Shown here: positions 1-5,164 of the stretch, in pieces
How positions within the stretch are numbered: position 1 is the first letter of the stretch
Layout of the letters: every line of letters starts with the position of its first letter
Source: Fidelibacterota bacterium
Lineage (GTDB): Bacteria; Fidelibacterota; Marinisomatia; Marinisomatales; S15-B10
NCBI GenBank assembly: GCA_002691365.1
Contig: NZHL01000012.1
Span: 46,723-51,886 of the forward strand
Direction: 5' to 3'
Length of the DNA stretch: 5,164 nt
Translations under genes and position numbers: made by a program
The notes under the pieces: generated by a model
What the model was told of the DNA's origin: nothing
Seen by the model: the letters and a program-made list of their open reading frames with translations, nothing else
Databases searched by the model: none

Positions 1-524
1 CCCCACCACATATTTGCATTTGATATTCCAACTCCAATTCCTTTATAATGAGTTATAAATTGAAACTCTCTTACTCCATTCCATTGGATTGGCTTATCAT
101 TATGAGGCCTAGAATCATTCATTCTTAAATAAATACCTTTTCTTAAAGGAACGTCATAATCTAAATTTTCACTATTGAAACTATACGGCTCAATTGAAAA
201 AAAGAAAAAATCATTTATAAAAGATAATTTATATGAGCTATATCTACTTATCCCTTTACCTATCCATTTGATCGAGGTATTTTCTAAATTTGGAGCACCC
301 TTGTTATCAAAATAATCTGCTCTGAGTGTTAAAGACCAATTAGTTTTTAAATTATCAATATTAATTGATGGCCTAAACAAACTTGATGAAATGTATTTTT
401 TTTCAGCATTGCCAATGAATTCATTTTTTAATAATTCATTTGGATCTGCAACATAATAGTTCTGAGTAAAAACAAATGTTGAAAATATAATTTGAAAAAA
501 AATTATTTTTTTTAAAATAAACAT
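1..524 (-). CDS. Wzi-like capsule-assembly outer-membrane protein, N-terminal part (3' end outside window)
   Basis: The frame runs open for 174 codons from an ATG at 524 to the window edge, so the C-terminal part is missing. Residues 1 to about 20 form a signal peptide: start MFILKK, a Phe/Ile-rich core, and a likely cut near FVFTQ. The rest is rich in aromatic residues and alternates like beta-strands. The last visible residues, GVGISNANMWWG (about 164-175), resemble the conserved WWGPG region of Wzi-type capsule-assembly proteins, which are beta-barrels that hold or organise capsular polysaccharide at the outer membrane. This is motif recognition on a fragment; another polysaccharide-linked porin is possible. 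The next Met is far inside the protein and would lose the signal peptide, so the start is well supported. It begins 9 nt after the mature tmRNA 3' end, without a Shine-Dalgarno sequence. The polysaccharide operon at 1583-5164 supports the role. Confidence 0.62.
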   Translation of the reverse strand, partial: MFILKKIIFFQIIFSTFVFTQNYYVADPNELLKNEFIGNAEKKYISSSLFRPSINIDNLKTNWSLTLRADYFDNKGAPNLENTSIKWIGKGISRYSSYKLSFINDFFFFSIEPYSFNSENLDYDVPLRKGIYLRMNDSRPHNDKPIQWNGVREFQFITHYKGIGVGISNANMWW

Positions 525-533
525 ATTTTTAAG

Positions 534-882
534 TGGAGGCGGGGAGAATCGAACTCCCGTCCAAAAAAAAGATTCATTTTACTTCTACATGTTTAGTTTG
601 ATTTTTATCTTAATTTATTTCAGATATCAAACAATCTTACAATAAAAGCAGTCCTTTAAAATTTCGTTTTACAAAAAGGACATTTGTAAAAACTAGCTTA
701 TCGAATCTACGCTCTATCTTAAACTGACAAGCAAAGTATAAGTAGAACGACTTACACTATTTAAGCGTAAGCAATGTTGCCGTTATTGGCATTTGTTTGT
801 TTTCAGGCAGATTATGCAGATAACCTGAGTACTGCACATGCAACAAAATGCTTCCTATTTTCTGTCGAAGCCAAGCGCCCCC
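534..882 (-). ncRNA. ssrA: transfer-messenger RNA (tmRNA), one-piece
   Basis: tmRNA frees stalled ribosomes with SmpB and tags the unfinished protein for proteolysis. The 5' end (G1 at 882) reads GGGGGCGCUUGGCUUCGACA, and the 3' end has the T-arm GGGAG-UUCGAUU-CUCCC and discriminator A at 534. The acceptor arms give 7 pairs including G3-U70, the alanyl-tRNA synthetase identity pair. CCA is not encoded: the A is followed by CTT, so CCA must be added. The tRNA-like halves are joined by a P2 helix (GCAUG near the 5' side with the conserved ACAUGUAG). A first pseudoknot is visible: UGCAG/CUGCA (832-836 with 815-819) crossed by UCAGG/CCUGA (824-828 with 803-807). A second is at 684-691 with 667-674, crossed by 675-681 with 651-657 (GUCCUUU/AAAGGAC). 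The length of 349 nt is normal. The intact order means it is not the permuted two-piece form. No intrinsic terminator follows before the next gene. Confidence 0.97.
761..790 (-). other. tmRNA proteolysis-tag reading frame (ANNGNIAYA, stop TAA)
   Basis: After the first pseudoknot, the frame that starts at GCC (788-790) encodes A-N-N-G-N-I-A-Y-A and stops with TAA (761-763). I chose it because it begins with an alanine resume codon, has A at position -4 as in E. coli tmRNA, is Asn-rich and ends in Ala. The stop lies in the loop of a small hairpin, GCUUAC (767-772) with GUAAGU (750-755), where the tag stop of other tmRNAs also lies. The other frames give a hydrophobic peptide ending ATLLTLK or an immediate stop. 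The end AYA differs from the common LAA, so the frame is probable rather than proven. Confidence 0.75.
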
Positions 883-976
883 ATTATCAAAAAACTATGA
901 TAAATTACATTTTCAGAAAAAATAGTACTATAAAAAAAAAATTAAAAGTATATTTTTTATTATTTAGATTTAAATA
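883..976. promoter_or_regulatory. divergent intergenic region, probable promoters for tmRNA and the plus-strand gene
   Basis: This 94-bp, almost pure A/T stretch separates the tmRNA 5' end from the ATG at 977, so promoters for both directions should lie here. On the minus strand, TATCAT (897-902) could be a -10 box that leaves a short leader for RNase P to remove. GATAAT (883-888) abuts G1 and is too close to be the -10 for the mature end. On the plus strand, TACTAT (926-931) is a possible -10 box. No convincing -35 element is seen for any of them. The region's role is inferred from gene orientation. Confidence 0.35.
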
Positions 977-1594
977 ATGATAAAAAAAATTATAACTATA
1001 TTTTTATTTTTAAATCAAATTTTTGCTTCAGGAGCATTTGACCATGGATCCTCTACAGGTAAAAATTTTTTTGAAATTGATTTAACTTGGAATCCATTTA
1101 ATTACTTTAAAAATGGTCAATCCTATGTTGTTATTGGATATGGAATAAGTGAAAAAATAGATTTCCATGGATATTATTCTATTCATCAAGAAAATTTTTC
1201 AACTTATTATAATGGTTTATTTTACCAATTTCACAATTCTAATAAATTAGATTTAGCTACAGCAGTTGGTTTAAGGAAAAACTTAAATACTAATTATTCA
1301 AATATTTTTTTCCCACAACTGCTTTATACTATAAAATTAAATAATCAAATTAATATTGGTGGTAGTTTCGTAAATATTTTAGGTCATAAAAAAATAAATA
1401 TTAATTCAATACCTATAGCTTCAGATATTGGAATTTATTTTCCAATGAATAATTATTTTAAAAAATTTAAAATCATTAAAGATATTAAACTTTGTATCAG
1501 CTTATTCAATCCAGTAACAAACACTTTAATTGAAAAGTTTAAATTTATTCCAACTTATAGTATTGATATAAAATTTAAAAAATTAAATTTTTAA
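977..1594 (+). CDS. exported, probable outer-membrane beta-barrel protein of unknown function
   Basis: This 205-residue protein belongs to no family I can name. Residues 1 to about 18 form a signal peptide (MIKK, then a hydrophobic stretch ending near IFASGA). The mature part shows alternating polar and aromatic/hydrophobic residues, for example QSYVVIGYGI (about 48-57), KIDFHGYYSI and QINIGGSFVNI. Asn and Tyr are abundant and there is no other hydrophobic helix. It ends with YSIDIKFKKLNF, whose terminal Phe fits the C-terminal signal of outer-membrane barrels recognised by the BAM complex. About 185 mature residues would suit an 8-stranded barrel. There are no Cys pairs or catalytic motifs. 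The ATG at 977 gives the signal peptide directly; no Shine-Dalgarno sequence precedes it. It diverges from tmRNA and its last 12 bp overlap the end of the convergent PNPT gene. A link to the polysaccharide genes is possible but rests only on position. Confidence 0.72.
   Translation: MIKKIITIFLFLNQIFASGAFDHGSSTGKNFFEIDLTWNPFNYFKNGQSYVVIGYGISEKIDFHGYYSIHQENFSTYYNGLFYQFHNSNKLDLATAVGLRKNLNTNYSNIFFPQLLYTIKLNNQINIGGSFVNILGHKKININSIPIASDIGIYFPMNNYFKKFKIIKDIKLCISLFNPVTNTLIEKFKFIPTYSIDIKFKKLNF
1570..1591. terminator. A/T-only inverted repeat at the convergent gene ends, weak terminator candidate
   Basis: AAAATTTAA (1570-1578) and TTAAATTTT (1583-1591) form a perfect 9-bp stem around an AAAA loop, exactly where the two convergent genes end. 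The position suits a bidirectional terminator. The stem has no G-C pair and neither strand has a proper U-tract after it, so it may simply reflect base composition in Lys/Phe/Leu codons. Confidence 0.2.
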
Positions 1595-3178
1595 TCTTGG
1601 ATGTCTTCTCTGAGCATATAAACTAAGAGAATAATAAAAAAATAATATCTCTAAAATAGAAAACAATCCAAGTTGAACACCGTTTATTTTTAAAATTACT
1701 AAAGCAATAAATAATATTAAAATTAATAAATCAATTACTGACCAAAACTCAAAACCTAAATGCTTACTATTTTGAAAATAATTAACTCCAGTTATTAAAA
1801 TCATTATTATTAAAATTATATTTCTCAAATAAAATGATTCATTAGAAAAATTAGACCCCTCTAGAAAAAATAATAAAAAAGATTGAATTAATATTACTAG
1901 TACAATTCTAGTTTGGAAAGATTCATCTGCATGAGTCCTAATCAATGAAAATATTAATAAAAAACTAAAACCAATGAATAACCCCAAATCAAAAATATTA
2001 AAATCAATTAAAAAAATTTTATCTAAGTTACTTTTATTTATTTTTGAAAATGAAAGAATTAATAAATATAAAATACCTAAAGGTATTAAAAAACGAACTC
2101 TAAATAGATATTTATCATTAAAACGTGACGTTTTAAGACTAGATATAAAATTATTTAATTTAGATGTTAAAGGAACATAAAAAGGGACTGGAGGAATAAT
2201 TATAAATAAAATTAAAATAAGTAAGAAAAATTGCATTCCTAAATATCCAAAATCATATTTAAAAAACAATATCGATGAGACACCTCCAATTAAAGTAACA
2301 AAAAAAATAGGAATTAATGTTCCCATATAAGATTTTGTTTCCTTATAAACCAAATGATGTAAATGAATAGTATCTGCATTCATTGGATTTTTTCCTTTTA
2401 ATAGTCTACTAAAAAAAACTCGAGTAGTATCCATTATTAAAAAAGAAGATAAAATAAGAAAAGGAGTGATTTCTAATACATTACTATTACTTGAAAATTG
2501 ATGATAAATTAAAGGTAAACAAGCAACATGATATCCAAGAATTAAACTCCCCGAATCACCCATAAAATATCTTGCAGGTCTTCTATTAAAAAATAAAAAA
2601 CCTACTAATGAACCTAATAATAAAGAGTTGAGTGAAACAAAATTATAATTTTCAGTTAAAATTCCTATTACTATTGATGAAAATGTAATAATTACCATAA
2701 AACCTCCTGATAACCCATCCATACCATCAATTAAATTCACAGCATTCAGAATTCCAACAAACCAAATTAAAAAAATAATAATTAAAAAAATTGTTGAGAA
2801 ATTTAAGGTTATATGAAAAAAAGAAATTGAAGTAATTAAACCTAAAAATTTATTAATAACTATAGAAGCAACAATCAACTGAATGGGTAATTTTATTTTC
2901 CAACTAATAGAACTATAGTCATCTATAATACCTAAAACAAATAATATCAGAAAAGCAATTAAATACCATAATAATTCAATGTTGAATGAATAGAATAATA
3001 ATGAAATAAAAAAAGATAAACCAAGTGCTATTCCACCAATTCTTGGAATTGGAATTGTATGAATTTTTCTTTCAGAAGGAATATCAATTAACCATTTTTT
3101 TCCAAATTTTAAAATGAGAAATGATAACCATAAACTAATTGAAAATGTGAAAATAAAAAAAGGAAGAATGTTTTGCAT
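1583..3178 (-). CDS. WecA/MraY-type polyprenyl-phosphate sugar-1-phosphate transferase with long C-terminal membrane extension
   Basis: This 531-residue integral membrane enzyme should transfer a sugar-1-phosphate from a UDP-sugar to undecaprenyl phosphate, the first step of O-antigen or capsule repeat synthesis on the cytoplasmic face. Family motifs appear in order: IDIPSERKIH (31-40) with PRIGG (45-49); the Mg-binding DD pair D86-D87 in GIIDDYSS; NAVNLIDGMDGLSGG (145-159) with D151 and D154; FMGDSGS (205-211); and IHLHH (271-275), the WecA-side histidine motif. The first 330 or so residues cover the usual PNPT fold. About 200 residues follow (from about 340), with several more hydrophobic segments (about 361-378, 396-413, 424-438, 450-464, 481-497, 504-520) and a basic tail; WecA itself stops near 360. 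The ATG is 8 nt after the GT4 stop codon, without a Shine-Dalgarno sequence, so the two are very likely co-transcribed. Donor sugar (GlcNAc, GalNAc, QuiNAc or other) cannot be read from the sequence. Confidence 0.93.
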   Translation of the reverse strand: MQNILPFFIFTFSISLWLSFLILKFGKKWLIDIPSERKIHTIPIPRIGGIALGLSFFISLLFYSFNIELLWYLIAFLILFVLGIIDDYSSISWKIKLPIQLIVASIVINKFLGLITSISFFHITLNFSTIFLIIIFLIWFVGILNAVNLIDGMDGLSGGFMVIITFSSIVIGILTENYNFVSLNSLLLGSLVGFLFFNRRPARYFMGDSGSLILGYHVACLPLIYHQFSSNSNVLEITPFLILSSFLIMDTTRVFFSRLLKGKNPMNADTIHLHHLVYKETKSYMGTLIPIFFVTLIGGVSSILFFKYDFGYLGMQFFLLILILFIIIPPVPFYVPLTSKLNNFISSLKTSRFNDKYLFRVRFLIPLGILYLLILSFSKINKSNLDKIFLIDFNIFDLGLFIGFSFLLIFSLIRTHADESFQTRIVLVILIQSFLLFFLEGSNFSNESFYLRNIILIIMILITGVNYFQNSKHLGFEFWSVIDLLILILFIALVILKINGVQLGLFSILEILFFYYSLSLYAQRRHPRLKI

Positions 3179-3186
3179 AAAAATAC

Positions 3187-4296
3187 TTAAACGATTTGAT
3201 TAATATGATTGATAATTTTTTTTATAACTTTTTTTTCATCAAAATTTTTTTTCATTATTTCTCTTCCATTTTCTCCTAATTTTTTTCTTTCCTGATATGG
3301 TAAACTAATAAATTCCAAAACCTTCTGATATAAATCTTTAATATTTCTAGGCTTACAAAGAAAACCATTTTTCCCATTAGAAACAATATCTCTACAACCT
3401 GTTACATCTGTTGCAATAATTGGTCTTCCTATTGAAGCAGCCTCTAAAAGAGATTTCGGCAAACCTTCCCTATATGAAGGCAAAACTACACATGATGCAT
3501 CATTAATAAAAGGTATAACATTATCTGAACTTCCAAGATAATTAATATATCCTTTTTTTTGAAAATGATTTATTTCACTTTCAGTTATAGCCGTTTTATT
3601 TTTTGCATTTAAATATCCTAAAATTTTAAAATCAACTTTAAAACCTAAATTTTTAATTCTTTTTGCAACTTCTACAAATTCAAAAAAACCTTTATCTTTT
3701 AATATTCTTCCTATAAAAAGAAAATTTAAAGTTGATGATTTTGGATATTTACTTAATTTGAATTTATCTAAATCAATTCCAGTTCCTGGAATAATACTAA
3801 TAGGAATAAATTTTGAAATAAGTTTATTTTTAATAAATAATTTATAATCATCTTTATTTTGAAAAAAAACATAGCTTGAACTTATTAGTGCTTTTTTATA
3901 AAGAATTTTAACAAAAAAAGTAATCCAATTAGGATCGATAAAAACTGTTCCCAACCCCGTAATATTGTTGATATGTGGAATTGATAATTTTTGAGAAGCA
4001 AATGACCCGTATATTACTGGTTTAATAGTATAATGTAATACAATATCTGGATTAATTTTTTTATAAATCCTTCTTAAAACATAAAAAAATGATAAATCTT
4101 TGATTGGATTTGATCCTTTATTATCAACTTTAATTGAAAAAAAAGTACAACCTAAATCTTTAAGTTTTGGAGAAAAATTATCTTTAGGAGCTACAATAAA
4201 AATTTTATTTTTTTGTTTAATTAACTCTTTTATCAAACCCAAACGAAAATTATATAAATACCAAGAAGTATTTGCAGTTAATACTATTTTTTTCAA
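3187..4296 (-). CDS. GT4-family (CapM-like) glycosyltransferase
   Basis: This 369-residue cytosolic, probably membrane-associated GT-B enzyme should add a sugar from a nucleotide donor to a lipid-linked intermediate, likely the product of the adjacent PNPT enzyme. The N-terminal domain starts KKIVLTANTSWYLYNFR, typical of the CapM-like GT4 clade, and has TIKPVIYGSFA (90-100), NITGLGTVF (111-119) and VFFQNKDD (143-150). The C-terminal Rossmann domain has FIGRILKDKGFFEF (194-207) and the donor-binding EX7E motif, E277 and E285, within PSYREGLPKSLLEA, followed by GRPIIATDVTGCRDIV (290-305). The length is normal. The start is TTG: the frame stays open upstream but has no nearby ATG or GTG, and this TTG gives the usual family N-terminus. 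It lies 13 nt after the stop of the Wzy-like gene. Sugar specificity and linkage are unknown; PglA-like and CapM-like roles are both possible. Confidence 0.92.
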   Translation of the reverse strand: MKKIVLTANTSWYLYNFRLGLIKELIKQKNKIFIVAPKDNFSPKLKDLGCTFFSIKVDNKGSNPIKDLSFFYVLRRIYKKINPDIVLHYTIKPVIYGSFASQKLSIPHINNITGLGTVFIDPNWITFFVKILYKKALISSSYVFFQNKDDYKLFIKNKLISKFIPISIIPGTGIDLDKFKLSKYPKSSTLNFLFIGRILKDKGFFEFVEVAKRIKNLGFKVDFKILGYLNAKNKTAITESEINHFQKKGYINYLGSSDNVIPFINDASCVVLPSYREGLPKSLLEAASIGRPIIATDVTGCRDIVSNGKNGFLCKPRNIKDLYQKVLEFISLPYQERKKLGENGREIMKKNFDEKKVIKKIINHINQIV

Positions 4297-4309
4297 ATTG
4301 TAATCAAAA

Positions 4310-5164
4310 TTAAATATTTGGATTAATTGATTTATATTTTAATAAATTAATTCTATTTTTATTAAGTAGGTAGCTATAAAAAATAAAAAATACCACTATA
4401 AATCCAAACCTGTATCTTGAGGCTGAACCAAAGTTAAATACCACCATACCGTAAATTGACATTGATATGATTATCATCATTTTCAAATAGTTTGCCTTTA
4501 ATCTTAAAGTTTTGAAATTAATTGGTTTAAGAACCAAAAAAATCATTAGAAAAAGAATAATAATATTTTCTATAGATTGAACAAGTTGTAATGGATTACT
4601 GGATTGCCACGGAAATGGTTTGAGCAACATATAAAATGATCCAATAGCACCCTGATAAAATAAATCAAAAAAATTATTTATAGGAATATAACCTTCAACA
4701 TATGAGCGAGTATCTTCAAAAAACATATAATTTCTGTAATTATTTATTACATCAATAAAACCAAATCCAGCTGGAATTGTGAACCTAGATAAAATCAAAT
4801 TTTTTAAACCAAAAAATGCAAGTATTATTAGAAATAATATCCCAATTTTTTTATTTGAATCACCCTTTTTAAAAAAAAAGAAAATCGTTGAACACATATT
4901 TATAATTAGAAAGTTTTGAGGTTTTAAAAAAATCAAAGGTAAAGAACAAATAACTGAAAAAATGTATTTGTCTTTAACTAAAAATTGATAAACAACTATA
5001 ATCATAAATGTTAAAATCAACATTTCTCTAAGACCAACTGATGAGTAAAGTAATAAACTAGGGTAAAGCAAATAAAATATTTCACTTCCATAAGTAAATA
5101 TGTTTTGTTTTTTTAAATAAAAAAATAAAAGTAAATAAATAATAAAATTTATCATTGATAAAGA
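4310..5164 (-). CDS. polytopic membrane protein, probable Wzy/EpsG-type polysaccharide polymerase (5' end outside window)
   Basis: The frame is open to the window edge. A Met codon at 5155 exists, but the three codons before it are also open, so the true start is probably further right and the protein is longer than the 281 residues counted from that Met. From that Met, hydrophobic segments lie at about 1-14, 26-38, 44-60, 64-77, 80-95, 104-122, 195-210, 223-240 and 248-264. A larger polar loop at about 123-165 contains several Tyr, Arg and Asn residues. YPSLLLYSSVGLREML (31-46), LLKPFPWQSSNP (177-188) and GSASRYRFGF (243-252) resemble patterns in polysaccharide polymerases of the Wzy/EpsG kind, where conserved Arg residues sit in periplasmic loops. 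Such proteins join lipid-linked repeat units in the inner membrane. They diverge strongly, so the call leans on topology and on the two glycosyltransferase genes directly downstream. A flippase or other EPS membrane protein is less likely. Confidence 0.6.
   Translation of the reverse strand, partial: SLSMINFIIYLLLFFYLKKQNIFTYGSEIFYLLYPSLLLYSSVGLREMLILTFMIIVVYQFLVKDKYIFSVICSLPLIFLKPQNFLIINMCSTIFFFFKKGDSNKKIGILFLIILAFFGLKNLILSRFTIPAGFGFIDVINNYRNYMFFEDTRSYVEGYIPINNFFDLFYQGAIGSFYMLLKPFPWQSSNPLQLVQSIENIIILFLMIFLVLKPINFKTLRLKANYLKMMIIISMSIYGMVVFNFGSASRYRFGFIVVFFIFYSYLLNKNRINLLKYKSINPNI

Noticed and set aside
495..513. A8-TTA-T8 perfect inverted repeat just after the Wzi-like start, as a possible tmRNA terminator
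   Set aside because: It is explained by the Lys-Lys-Ile-Ile-Phe-Phe codons of the signal peptide, has no G-C pairs, and lies within the coding sequence.
534..562. The tRNA-like T-arm and acceptor end read as a separate tRNA gene
   Set aside because: There is no anticodon arm adjacent; its 5' partner is the GGGGGCG at 876-882, so it is the tmRNA 3' end.
774..977. Plus-strand open frame of 67 codons across the tmRNA 5' half
   Set aside because: It is antisense to the tmRNA 5' domain and tag region, has no protein-like signature, and overlaps the real ATG at 977 by one base.
1974..2180. Plus-strand open frame of 68 codons inside the PNPT gene
   Set aside because: It is a Lys-rich shadow of the membrane-segment codons on the opposite strand, with no start context.
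4100..4303. Plus-strand open frame of 67 codons over the start of the GT4 gene
   Set aside because: It is antisense to the well-supported GT4 N-terminal domain.
1..5164. CRISPR arrays, insertion sequences, toxin-antitoxin or phage-defence genes
   Set aside because: No direct-repeat arrays, transposase motifs or defence domains were seen; the many short A/T repeats are what the base composition would give.

Overview
The window is strongly A+T-rich bacterial DNA with tightly packed genes. It holds a one-piece transfer-messenger RNA gene (ssrA) between two sets of surface-polysaccharide genes. None of the four visible start codons has a recognisable Shine-Dalgarno sequence. The secreted proteins have short Lys-rich signal peptides, and one cleavage region reads ...FVFTQ. 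These features suggest a marine, streamlined Gram-negative bacterium, possibly of the FCB group (Bacteroidota or Marinimicrobia/SAR406-like). That placement is inference only. The uninterrupted tmRNA argues against SAR11-type alphaproteobacteria and Prochlorococcus, whose tmRNAs are permuted and two-piece.

Layout from left to right: (1) 1-524, minus strand, the first 174 codons of a secreted protein resembling Wzi-type capsule-assembly outer-membrane proteins, cut by the window edge. (2) 534-882, minus strand, tmRNA, with its 3' end only 9 nt from the Wzi-like start codon. (3) 883-976, a short divergent intergenic region. (4) 977-1594, plus strand, a small exported protein that looks like an outer-membrane beta-barrel. 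(5) 1583-5164, minus strand, three closely spaced genes read right to left: a polytopic membrane protein with the look of a Wzy/EpsG-type polysaccharide polymerase (its start lies beyond the window), a GT4 CapM-like glycosyltransferase, and a WecA/MraY-type polyprenyl-phosphate sugar-1-phosphate transferase with a long extra membrane extension. The plus-strand gene and this operon converge and overlap by 12 bp.

Inferred joint function: the PNPT enzyme loads the first sugar phosphate on undecaprenyl phosphate, and the GT4 enzyme extends it on the cytoplasmic face. The Wzy-like protein may polymerise exported repeat units, and the Wzi-like protein may help anchor or assemble the polymer on the outer membrane. 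The tmRNA is a housekeeping ribosome-rescue RNA that happens to sit within the locus. Its predicted tag, ANNGNIAYA, ends unusually. I see no clear evidence of a wholly new system. The most interesting points are the tag terminus, the tmRNA-to-CDS junction and the enlarged PNPT enzyme.
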